Source: Alphaproteobacteria bacterium HGW-Alphaproteobacteria-13 (GTDB taxonomy: Bacteria; Pseudomonadota; Alphaproteobacteria; Sphingomonadales; Sphingomonadaceae). Taken from it: a DNA stretch of 25,184 bases. The position numbers and the translations under genes were made by a program. Below, in pieces: positions 12,679 to 20,133 of this stretch (its first letter is position 1; the number at the start of each line of letters is the position of its first letter). Below the pieces are notes generated by a model. The model did no database searches. It saw only the letters and a list, made by a program, of their open reading frames with translations, and had not been told where the DNA came from. The stretch spans positions 1 to 25,184 of the forward strand of contig PHEM01000004.1 of assembly GCA_002842935.1 (NCBI GenBank), given 5' to 3'.

Positions 12679-15615
12679 ATGATGATGAAAGGGAACAGGA
12701 CCAGCATGTCGGTTCTTGCGTTCGCCGCCGCGACACTGTTCGCCCCGGCGGTGATGGCGCAAACGGCGGAGGACGACACCTCACAGAACCTGCGCGGCGA
12801 TCAGGAAATCGTCGTCACGGGATCGAGCATCCGCGGCGTGTCGCCGGTCGGGTCGAACCTGGTCTCCGTAGGACAGGAATCCCTGGCCAAAATCGCGGCG
12901 ACGACCTCGACCGAACTGGTCAACACGGTTCCCGCCATCACCACCGCGGGTTCCACGCCGCAGGCGCAAAGCGCCTATTCCTATTATGCGCCGCAGATTC
13001 ACAGCCTCGCCGGTTCGGGTTCGAACACCACGCTTGCGCTGATCGACGGACTGCGCATGCCCGGCGGCGGTCTGCAATATGCCCAGACCGATCCCAACAT
13101 CGTCCCGACGCCCGCGCTTCAGCGCGTCGAGGTGCTCGCCGACGGCGCGTCTTCCATCTATGGATCGGACGCGGTGGCCGGCGTGGTGAACTTCATCACC
13201 CGCAAGCGTTTCGACGGTTTACAGGTCAACGGCCGCGTCGGCTTCGCGAAAGATTATCGCAGCTACGACCTCAACGGCATCTGGGGCACGACCTGGGACA
13301 CGGGCGGCGTCTATATCACGGGCCAGTTCCTGAAACAGCAGGAAATCACCAACGACAAGCGCAGTTTCCTCAGCCGCGGCGATTATCGCGACATCGGCGG
13401 CAGCAACACCAACACCTATAACTGCTCGCCCGCGACGATCCGCGCGTCCTCGTCGGCGTCGGTCATCTATCCCAGCGCCGACGCGACCGATCCGATCGCG
13501 TACAGCCAGGCCGCCAACGGCTTCTGCAACAACTCCGTCTATGGAACGGCCGTGCCCGGCGTGCAGCGCGAAGGCGTGATGGTCGTCGTCGACAATGAAT
13601 TCGGCGACCGCCTCTCCTTCACGGGTAAGCTGATCTACAACCATCTGACCCATTTCTCGAGAGGCATACCCGGCCTGTTGACCAACGCGACGGCCTTTGG
13701 CCCCGCCTCGGGTCGAGGCGGGCAGATCAACCCCTTCTACCGGACACCCGCGGGCACGGCGTTCACGCAGGAATCGGTCAATTATGTCGCGCTTCGCCCT
13801 GACAATAATTACGGCACGAACAATTACGAGAATACGACATTCTATGCGACCGCCGAACTGGACTACAAGATCACCGACAGCTGGACCACGACGCTCAGCG
13901 GCGCACTGGCGCGGTCGAACAGCTTCCAGCGCGGCCGGAACGTCTTTTGCGCCGTCTGCGCCAACCTGTCCCTGAACGGCTCGCCGACGCTCGGCGGCGG
14001 CACGTCGGTGGCCCTGCCGGGCGGACAGACCGCCACGGTGTCCCAGACGCTGACCAACGCGAACGCGCTCGACATCTGGAACCCGCGTTCGTCGAACCAA
14101 ACGGCGGACAGCGTCTACAACTACCTCTATTCCGCCAACACCAACAACGAACATCAGAACAACATGTCGCAGATCAAGCTGGAGGTGCAGGGTCCGCTGT
14201 TCAACCTGCCCGCCGGGGAGCTGCGCATGGCCGCGGGCGGCGAATATATGTTCGTCACGCAGGACGTCTACGGCCTGACGCCGAACAGCCTCGGCAACGG
14301 CTATGTTAATTTCATCAGCAACCTCGGGCCGCGCAAGGTCAAGTCGGCCTATCTGGAACTTTATGTCCCCCTGATCAGCGAGGACATGGAAATCCCGATG
14401 GTACAAAAGCTGGACCTCAGCATTTCGGGCCGCATCGACCATTACAGCGATTTCGGTTCGACCAAGAATCCGAAGATCGCGGCGACCTGGACCGTCAACG
14501 ACTCGATCAAGGTCCGCGGCAACTATGCGGAATCCTTCGTGGCGCCGCCGCTCAACCAGGTCGGCGACCCGCGTCAGGGCTGGATTCGCGGCGCGACCGG
14601 CACGGGGACCAGCGCCGTGCTCGACGTTCCCGTCGCGGCCTATCCGGAGGTCCGCAACCTGCCGGGCTGCGAAGCGGCGACGACCGTCTGCCGCGTCGGC
14701 GCGGGAACCGGGCGCGAGGGTCTCGACCGCTCGCTCGGCGCGGGCTTCGCGGGCGTCGTTCCCCAGACCGGCAGCAGCTGGTCGGTGGGTGTCGACCTGA
14801 CCCCGACGTTCATGCCCGGCTTCACGGCGAACGTCACTTACTGGGCGAACATCTTCCTTGGCGGTGTCGCGTCGCCGGCCCAGCCGCTGATCGTCAACTC
14901 GGCCGCGCTTCACGACCGCCTGACGATCTGCGCCGCCACGGGATGTACGGCGCAGCAGATCGCGGAGTTCACGAACGTCGCCAACGGCGCGACGACGGCC
15001 CCCGTGCTGCCGGCCACGCCCTACTTCCTGATCAACCGCGACGTCGGCAACGTGCTGAACCTCGACGTCCAGGGCATCGACGCGCAGTTCACCTATCGCA
15101 TTCCGACGGCCAGTGCCGGCACCTTCACGCTCGGCGCATCGATGACCTATTTCACCAAGTTCGACCAGGATTTCGGCGACAATGCGTTCAGCATCCTCAA
15201 CACGTCGGGATATAATTCGCAGTTCCCGTCGATCCAGACCAAGGGCCGCGCGCAACTGGGCTGGGAGATTTCCAATTTCGCTATCGACCTGTTCGCCAAC
15301 TACACCGGCAAATATCGCAACTGGATCCAGACATCGATCAATCCCGTGACGCTGGGTCCCGACGGCAACCCCACGGGCGGCGGTGACCGCGTGCGGGCCG
15401 ACCTGACGATCGACATGCACCTGGCCTATAACTTCAATGACTCGTTCATGCAGGGCAGCCAGATCTATGTCGACGTCAAGAATCTGTTCGACCGTGAACC
15501 GCCGTTCTACAACGGCAACACGACGGGCGCGGGCGTCGGCGCCTGGGGCTTCAACGGCTTCACGTCGAACCTTCTCGGCAGGCTGGTGTCGGTCGGTTTC
15601 CGAGCGAACTTCTGA
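12679..15615 (+). CDS. TonB-dependent outer-membrane receptor
   Basis: 978 aa. Signal peptide MKGNRTSMSVLAFAAATLFAPAVMAQ, then a plug domain (about 35-160) starting with the TonB-box-like DQEIVVTGSSIRGVSPVGSN and containing NTTLALIDGLRMPGG and VEVLADGASSIYGSDAVAGVVNFITRK, then a large 22-strand-type barrel ending in LVSVGFRANF with the C-terminal Phe needed for barrel assembly. It imports ligands across the outer membrane using TonB energy. The length and the region (PAITTAGSTPQAQSAYSYYAP) match sphingomonad/Caulobacter receptors for carbohydrates or plant compounds. Of several in-frame ATGs, 12679 fits the Shine-Dalgarno at 12668-12675. The substrate is inferred from the neighbours only. Confidence 0.95.
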   Translation: MMMKGNRTSMSVLAFAAATLFAPAVMAQTAEDDTSQNLRGDQEIVVTGSSIRGVSPVGSNLVSVGQESLAKIAATTSTELVNTVPAITTAGSTPQAQSAYSYYAPQIHSLAGSGSNTTLALIDGLRMPGGGLQYAQTDPNIVPTPALQRVEVLADGASSIYGSDAVAGVVNFITRKRFDGLQVNGRVGFAKDYRSYDLNGIWGTTWDTGGVYITGQFLKQQEITNDKRSFLSRGDYRDIGGSNTNTYNCSPATIRASSSASVIYPSADATDPIAYSQAANGFCNNSVYGTAVPGVQREGVMVVVDNEFGDRLSFTGKLIYNHLTHFSRGIPGLLTNATAFGPASGRGGQINPFYRTPAGTAFTQESVNYVALRPDNNYGTNNYENTTFYATAELDYKITDSWTTTLSGALARSNSFQRGRNVFCAVCANLSLNGSPTLGGGTSVALPGGQTATVSQTLTNANALDIWNPRSSNQTADSVYNYLYSANTNNEHQNNMSQIKLEVQGPLFNLPAGELRMAAGGEYMFVTQDVYGLTPNSLGNGYVNFISNLGPRKVKSAYLELYVPLISEDMEIPMVQKLDLSISGRIDHYSDFGSTKNPKIAATWTVNDSIKVRGNYAESFVAPPLNQVGDPRQGWIRGATGTGTSAVLDVPVAAYPEVRNLPGCEAATTVCRVGAGTGREGLDRSLGAGFAGVVPQTGSSWSVGVDLTPTFMPGFTANVTYWANIFLGGVASPAQPLIVNSAALHDRLTICAATGCTAQQIAEFTNVANGATTAPVLPATPYFLINRDVGNVLNLDVQGIDAQFTYRIPTASAGTFTLGASMTYFTKFDQDFGDNAFSILNTSGYNSQFPSIQTKGRAQLGWEISNFAIDLFANYTGKYRNWIQTSINPVTLGPDGNPTGGGDRVRADLTIDMHLAYNFNDSFMQGSQIYVDVKNLFDREPPFYNGNTTGAGVGAWGFNGFTSNLLGRLVSVGFRANF

Positions 15616-15645
15616 CATGCCGGACCGCCGGCAATGACGGCCATG

Positions 15646-15683
15646 GACGGCGGGGGACGTGATGTCCTCCGCCGTCTTGCTTT
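15646..15683 (+). terminator. Probable terminator after the TonB receptor
   Basis: GACGGCGGGGGAC (15646-15658) pairs with GTCCTCCGCCGTC (15664-15676) with one G-U pair and a 5-nt loop, followed by TTGCTTT. The T-run is interrupted, so it may only attenuate transcription into the propeller gene at 15726. Confidence 0.55.
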
Positions 15684-15725
15684 GACCGGACCCTCAAGCC
15701 ACCCCCTTATCAGGAGAGCGAATCC

Positions 15726-16886
15726 ATGAAGACCATCCTGCTTGCGGCCGCGCTGTTCGCGCCCCTGCCCGCCGCCGCCCAGATCGCGGTTTCCGCCAAT
15801 GACGGCAAGCAGCTGCGCCCCGGCGAGGCGCCGGCCAGCCGCACCCCCGATTCGGTGTCGGTCATCGACATCGGCCAGAATCCCCCGCGCGTGCTCGGCA
15901 CCGTGCGCACGTCCACCAGCATGATCGGGCCGCCGACCAGCGTCGCCGTCGCACGCAGCGGGCAGTTCGCCCTCGTCACGGCCGCGCAGGAACTGGAAGG
16001 CGATCATATCGTCAAGGCATCGACGCTGTCCGTAATCGACCTGGCCAGGCCGTCAGCGCCCCGCGTGATCCAGACGCTCCAGGCGTCGTCGGGGGCCAGC
16101 GGCGTGGCGATCAATCCGGCCGGCACGCTCGCGCTGGTGGCGGGAACGGGGGACGATGCCATCTCCGTCTACACGATCGCGAACAAGCGGCTGACGCCCG
16201 CCGGCAAGGTTCGTCTCGACTATCAGAGTCGCCCCACCGACGTCGCCTTTGGACCGGACGGCAAAAGCGCTTTCGTCGTGACGCAGTCCGGCGGCATGAT
16301 CGTGCGCCTGGCGGTCGCGGGGAACAAGGTCACGCGCACGGCGACGTCCGTGGCGCCGGGCATGTCGCCCTATGGCGTCACGGTCAGCCGCGACGGCCGC
16401 TATGCCTTCAACACCAATCTGGGCGGCGCGCTGAAACCCGAGGGAAACCCCCGCCGCGCCCCGGGCGGATCGGCGCTCGGCACGGTGTCGGTGCTCGACC
16501 TCCAGTCCGGCCAGCTCGTCAACAGCGTCGAAGTCGGCATGATCCCGGAACATGTGGCGCTGTCGCCGGACGGCAAATATCTGGCCGTGGTCGTCGCCAA
16601 CGGCTCGGCCGCCGACCCGGCGTCGGCGGACTATCACCCCTATGGATTGCTGAAGGTCTTTCGCGTCGACGGCGCCAGGCTGACACCCGCCGGCGAAGCG
16701 CATAGCGGCGCCTGGTGCCAGGGCGCCGCCTGGTCGAAGGATAACCGCAGCCTGCTGCTGCAATGCGCGCTGACGAAGGAAATCGAAACCTATCGCTATG
16801 ATGGGTCAAACCTCACGCGGGACATGAGCGCGACGCTGAAGTTCGATGCGCGCCCCGGGGCGATCAGCACGTCTCTCGACCGGTAA
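15726..16886 (+). CDS. Exported seven-bladed propeller, lactonase/YVTN family
   Basis: 386 aa with signal peptide MKTILLAAALFAPLPAAAQ. Seven or so repeated blades are readable: DSVSVIDIGQNPPRVLGTV, TSVAVARSGQFALVTAA, SGVAINPAGTLALVAGTGDDAISVYTI, TDVAFGPDGKSAFVVTQ, YGVTVSRDGRYAFNTN, GTVSVLDLQSGQLVNSVEVG, EHVALSPDGKYLAVVV. The pattern matches the 6-phosphogluconolactonase (Pgl/YbhE)-like and YVTN families. An extracytoplasmic lactone hydrolase or binding protein is plausible; no catalytic residue can be assigned. AGGAGAG precedes the start. It probably belongs to the receptor's unit, with its terminator at 16913-16944. Confidence 0.8.
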   Translation: MKTILLAAALFAPLPAAAQIAVSANDGKQLRPGEAPASRTPDSVSVIDIGQNPPRVLGTVRTSTSMIGPPTSVAVARSGQFALVTAAQELEGDHIVKASTLSVIDLARPSAPRVIQTLQASSGASGVAINPAGTLALVAGTGDDAISVYTIANKRLTPAGKVRLDYQSRPTDVAFGPDGKSAFVVTQSGGMIVRLAVAGNKVTRTATSVAPGMSPYGVTVSRDGRYAFNTNLGGALKPEGNPRRAPGGSALGTVSVLDLQSGQLVNSVEVGMIPEHVALSPDGKYLAVVVANGSAADPASADYHPYGLLKVFRVDGARLTPAGEAHSGAWCQGAAWSKDNRSLLLQCALTKEIETYRYDGSNLTRDMSATLKFDARPGAISTSLDR

Positions 16887-16912
16887 TTCGCGCACCGGTC
16901 GGAGCCGTGGGG

Positions 16913-16944
16913 GGCGGTACGGGCCGGACCCGCACCGCCTTTTT
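16913..16944 (+). terminator. Rho-independent terminator
   Basis: GGCGGT-a-CGGG (16913-16923) pairs with CCCG-c-ACCGCC (16929-16939), loop CCGGA, followed by five T (16940-16944). It ends the receptor/propeller unit 26 nt after its stop and lies at the convergent junction with aldolase 2, whose stop codon begins just beyond the T-run. Confidence 0.8.
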
Positions 16945-16946
16945 CC

Positions 16947-17981
16947 TTACCAGACGGTCTTGCGCTTCGTATAGGCGCGGCCGATGTCGGCCGACTTGGT
17001 GTCACCGCCCGTGCAGATCATCGTCCCTTCCTTGATCTGGTTGATCACATCGTCTTCCGGACAGGCGTTGAGGAAGCGGATGCCCGCCGCCTTGGTCGCG
17101 GCCAGCACGCGTGCGCGCGTCCGCACCATCGCCGGTTCATGATCGTTGCTGCCCGCTATGTAATAGGGCGATCCGTTGGCGTCGCGGACCACCCGCTCCA
17201 CTTTCGGGATGCCGAGCAGATAGAAGGACTGGTCGCCCGGTCCCCATTCCGCGAAAGCGATCCCCGGGATCTTCGTCAGCTCCTCGGCATGCGCGACGGC
17301 CTTGGGATTTTCGATCTTGATCCCGAGCATCACTTCGCCATTGGGATTGAGCGGCCAGACGTCCGCCTTGGCGAGATATTCATTGGGCGACACGCCCCAG
17401 ATTTCCGATGCGAACGACTGACTGCCCGCGCCGCGATGGCTCTGGCTGACGTCCGCGCCGGCCGCGAAGGGATAGCGCGCCGCTTCGACGAAGATGCGCA
17501 CCGCCTCCGGCGATTCGGCCTGGCAGAGCAGGATGCCGTGCACGCCCGATGCCAGCACTTGCTGCACGACCCACGCATTGGCCCGCATGCTGGCGGGATT
17601 GTCCCCCAGCACCGGCAGCGTGACGATGATGGCGGGGGTGCGGTGTCCCGTGCGCGTCTTGCCGGCGTCGACCAGCCCCTTCATGAAGGCGCGGAGCGCG
17701 GCGATGTCGAACGTGCCATGCTCCATGTCATAGGTGATATAGTCGGCCTTGGTCGCGGCCAGTCGCTTGCCATCCTCATAGCCGCCGCCGGAAACCTGCG
17801 TATAATAGACCGGCTGTCCGGATTCGAGCACTTCGATCGCGCGATTGATGCGCTTGGGGGCAACGGCCGGGGTGGTCGGGACCGTCGCCGCCGCGCCGCG
17901 CGGCTTGCCGGTCTGGCCCACGGTCGTGGATGCCATACACAGGCTGAGGGCGAGCACGCCCATCGATACCAAAGCCTTCAT
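16947..17981 (-). CDS. Exported HpcH/HpaI-family aldolase-fold protein, copy 2
   Basis: 344 aa with signal peptide MKALVSMGVLALSLCMASTTVGQ and a Pro/Ala-rich linker. From RINRAIE (residue 44) it runs colinear with copy 1 and is very similar: DMEHG with His88, Thr121 in IIVTLP at the expected Arg position, SHRGAGSQ, Glu224 (IKIENP), Asp250 (WGPGDQSF). It differs by a longer loop after the GDQSFYLLGIP segment (PKVERVVRDANGSPYYIAGSN), near the active-site end of the barrel, so the two copies may differ in substrate. AGGAGAGG precedes the start. It is transcribed leftward from the operator region shared with the GntR gene and converges on the propeller gene. Confidence 0.85.
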   Translation of the reverse strand: MKALVSMGVLALSLCMASTTVGQTGKPRGAAATVPTTPAVAPKRINRAIEVLESGQPVYYTQVSGGGYEDGKRLAATKADYITYDMEHGTFDIAALRAFMKGLVDAGKTRTGHRTPAIIVTLPVLGDNPASMRANAWVVQQVLASGVHGILLCQAESPEAVRIFVEAARYPFAAGADVSQSHRGAGSQSFASEIWGVSPNEYLAKADVWPLNPNGEVMLGIKIENPKAVAHAEELTKIPGIAFAEWGPGDQSFYLLGIPKVERVVRDANGSPYYIAGSNDHEPAMVRTRARVLAATKAAGIRFLNACPEDDVINQIKEGTMICTGGDTKSADIGRAYTKRKTVW

Positions 17982-18043
17982 CTTCCTCTCCTAGCTGGGA
18001 CCTGTCTTCGTCGGGAGCGCCCCGGAACCGTGGCCCGCAAGCA

Positions 18044-18073
18044 CAGTATACATTTTTTCAATCTTGCATACTA
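18044..18073. promoter_or_regulatory. Tandem operators between aldolase 2 and gntR (site E)
   Basis: CAGTATACAT (core GTATAC 18046-18051) and TTGCATACTA (core GCATAC 18066-18071) lie exactly 20 bp apart. Leftward the pair reads TAGTAT, 17 nt, TATACT, a good promoter for aldolase 2. Rightward it reads CAGTAT, 17 nt, CATACT. Confidence 0.7.
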
Positions 18074-18106
18074 AATTTATGTGTCATGAGAGGATATTTG
18101 CGGAAC

Positions 18107-18116
18107 TTGTATGCAC
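18107..18116 (+). promoter_or_regulatory. Single operator copy close to the gntR start (site E2)
   Basis: TTGTATGCAC matches the island operator in 9 of 10 positions of TTGTATGCAA. It lies 47 nt before the gntR start codon, a suitable place for autoregulation. Confidence 0.55.
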
Positions 18117-18162
18117 CGCTTATGTTCCATAGCTAGTGACCCGCTCAGTCAGGAGAATTCGC

Positions 18163-18906
18163 ATGGCGACCCGCCCCCGCAAGACCGCAACGGCCAAGAC
18201 GCGGGCACCTGCGGAAGAACCCCGCAAAGGCCAGCGGCGGCTCGATGCGGTCAACAGCTTGCGGCGCAAGATATTGACAGGGGAATTGCCGCCGGGGGAA
18301 CGCCTGCGCGAAATCGCGCTGAGCGAGCAACTCGGCATGTCGCGCACGCCGATCCGCGAAGCGTTCCAGACGCTGGCGGCCGAAGGCCTGGTCGACCTGT
18401 TGCCGAACCGCAGTGTGATCGTGTCCGTGCCGGACAAGTCGGAAGCAGCCGATGTGTTCACCGTTCTCGGCGCGCTGGAAGGACTGGCGGGGCAACTCGC
18501 ATGCCGCCGCATGACGGCCGACCAGATCGAGATATTGGGCGAATTGCAGGACGATCTCGCGCTCTATTTCGAAAAGCGCGACCGGCTGTCCTATCTGGAG
18601 GCCAACCGGCTGATCCACGAACATATCATCGACTGCGCGGGCAGCACGTCGCTGACGCTTGTCTGGCGGCTGCTGCTGCCACGCGCCGAACGGGCGCGGC
18701 ATGTGACGACATTGGACCATGAGCGATGGGCGGAGGCCTATGAAGAGCATCGCGAGATCTATGCCGCCATCGCCGCGCGCGACGAGGTCCTGATCAAGCA
18801 ATTGCTGGAAGCGCACTTCATCAACGGCATCGAGTCGATGAAAAAGAAGGAAGCGGAGAATCGCGCGAAGAAGCGGTCCGAAATCTATGCCGAAGTGACG
18901 CGATGA
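18163..18906 (+). CDS. GntR-family (FadR/FCD subfamily) transcriptional regulator
   Basis: 247 aa. A basic N-terminal tail precedes the winged helix (about 25-88) with LRRKILTGELPPGERLREIALSEQLGMSRTPIREAFQTLAAEGLV, the GntR signature. The all-helical FCD effector domain (about 100-225) shows candidate metal ligands Asn148/His152 (ANRLIH), His196 (EEHREI) and His218 (EAHFI). FCD regulators bind organic or sugar acids and recognise palindromes with a GTATAC-like centre, which fits the sites found throughout this island. The ATG at 18163 has AGGAGA six nt upstream; an earlier in-frame GTG at 18136 lacks this. The C-terminus is Lys/Glu-rich (SMKKKEAENRAKKRSE). Confidence 0.93.
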   Translation: MATRPRKTATAKTRAPAEEPRKGQRRLDAVNSLRRKILTGELPPGERLREIALSEQLGMSRTPIREAFQTLAAEGLVDLLPNRSVIVSVPDKSEAADVFTVLGALEGLAGQLACRRMTADQIEILGELQDDLALYFEKRDRLSYLEANRLIHEHIIDCAGSTSLTLVWRLLLPRAERARHVTTLDHERWAEAYEEHREIYAAIAARDEVLIKQLLEAHFINGIESMKKKEAENRAKKRSEIYAEVTR

Positions 18907-18950
18907 CCCCGTTCCCCACCGCCTAAATATCGATCCGTTCCATAAAGTCT

Positions 18951-18980
18951 CTTGCATACAAGTTTTCTTGTATGCATACA
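18951..18980 (+). promoter_or_regulatory. Tandem operators before the dehydratase operon (site F)
   Basis: TTGCATACAA (18952-18961) is followed by the perfect 12-bp palindrome TGTATGCATACA (18969-18980); the GCATAC cores (18954, 18974) are exactly 20 bp apart. TTGCAT, 17 nt, CATACA gives the core promoter. TGCATACAAG and CTTGTATGCA are also exact inverted arms around TTTT. This element excludes translation starts before about 18985 for the next gene. Confidence 0.75.
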
Positions 18981-19011
18981 TGAGACTAGATCAGGCAATG
19001 GGAACGATCTG

Positions 19012-20133
19012 GTGAATCTCAACCTTCCGGTGGATAGCGACGCGGCAATTCTGGTCGGACGGATCATGACCGAAGCCGGGCCGACGCCCGTGATGGTCCG
19101 CGAGGGACAGCTTTTCAGCCTGCTCGACATGGCGCCGACCGTCGCCGACCTGTTCGAGACGATCGAACCCGGTGCGCCCCTGACGGCGGGCGCCGCGCTC
19201 GGCCCGGTCGAGGATGCGGCGCTGCTGTCCCCGATCGACCTGCAATGCATCAAGGCGTCGGGCGTGACCTTTGCCGTGTCCGCGCTCGAACGCGTCATCG
19301 AAGAACGCGCGCGCGGCGATTCGGCGCGCGCCAACGATCTGCGCGCACAGATTCAGGACCGCATCGGCACCAGCCTGCGCGCCGTGAAGCCCGGCTCGCC
19401 CGAAGCCGTCAAGCTCAAGGCGCTGCTCATCGCCGACGGACTCTGGTCGCAATATCTGGAAGTCGCGATCGGTCCCGATGCGGAGATATTCACCAAATCG
19501 GCCGTGCTGTCCTCGGTCGGCACGGGCGCCGATGTCGGCGTGCGCGCCGATTCGGCATGGAACAATCCCGAACCGGAAATCGTGCTGGTCGTCGATTCGC
19601 GGGGCCGCCCGCGCGGCGCGGCATTGGGCAACGACGTCAATCTGCGCGATATCGAAGGGCGCAGCGCGCTGCTGCTGGGCAAGGCGAAGGACAATAATGC
19701 GTCCTGCGCGATCGGTCCCTTCATCCGCCTGTTCGACGACCGCTTCACGCTCGACGACATCCGCGCCTGCGAAGTGTCGCTGACGATCGAGGGACCGGAC
19801 GGCTATCGATTGACCGGATCGTCGAACATGAGCCTTATCAGCCGCGACCCGCTCGACCTGATCGGCCAGGCGATCGGGCGCGATCATCAGTTCCCCGACG
19901 GATTCGCCCTGTTCCTCGGTACGATGTTCGCTCCCGTTGCCGATCGCGACGAACCGGGACTCGGCTTCACGCACCGGACCGGGGACATCGTCCGCGTGTC
20001 CACGCCGCGGCTCGGCACGCTGACCAATCGCGTGGTGCCGTGCCACGACGCGCCGCCATGGACCTTCGGCATCCGGGCGTTGATGCAAAATCTGGCCGCG
20101 CGCGGGCTGCTCGACCGGAAGGATGCCGCATGA
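19012..20133 (+). CDS. FAH-family 2-keto-3-deoxy-sugar-acid dehydratase (XylX-like)
   Basis: 373 aa from the GTG at 19012; the frame is open further upstream, but that stretch is the operator. The protein matches my recollection of Caulobacter XylX, the 2-keto-3-deoxy-D-xylonate dehydratase of the Weimberg pathway, which forms 2-oxoglutarate semialdehyde. Visible motifs: DLQCIKASGVTFAVSALERVIEERA (77-101), WNNPEPEIVLV with acidic metal ligands (183-193), GNDVNLRDIEGRSALLLGKAKDNNA (206-230), SNMSLISRDP. These are fumarylacetoacetate-hydrolase-fold sites for Mg2+. The stop overlaps the next start (ATGA), so translation is coupled to the aldehyde dehydrogenase. The substrate could be another 2-keto-3-deoxy acid, such as an arabinonate or a hexarate derivative. 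Confidence 0.85.
   Translation: MNLNLPVDSDAAILVGRIMTEAGPTPVMVREGQLFSLLDMAPTVADLFETIEPGAPLTAGAALGPVEDAALLSPIDLQCIKASGVTFAVSALERVIEERARGDSARANDLRAQIQDRIGTSLRAVKPGSPEAVKLKALLIADGLWSQYLEVAIGPDAEIFTKSAVLSSVGTGADVGVRADSAWNNPEPEIVLVVDSRGRPRGAALGNDVNLRDIEGRSALLLGKAKDNNASCAIGPFIRLFDDRFTLDDIRACEVSLTIEGPDGYRLTGSSNMSLISRDPLDLIGQAIGRDHQFPDGFALFLGTMFAPVADRDEPGLGFTHRTGDIVRVSTPRLGTLTNRVVPCHDAPPWTFGIRALMQNLAARGLLDRKDAA

Noticed and set aside
13219..15618. 799-codon open frame antisense to the TonB receptor
   Set aside because: The receptor frame has signal peptide, plug and C-terminal barrel motifs; the antisense product shows no fold or motif.
18952..19011. Extended N-terminus of the XylX-like protein starting at a TTG
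   Set aside because: This stretch is the tandem operator and core promoter; translation from it is not possible from that promoter.
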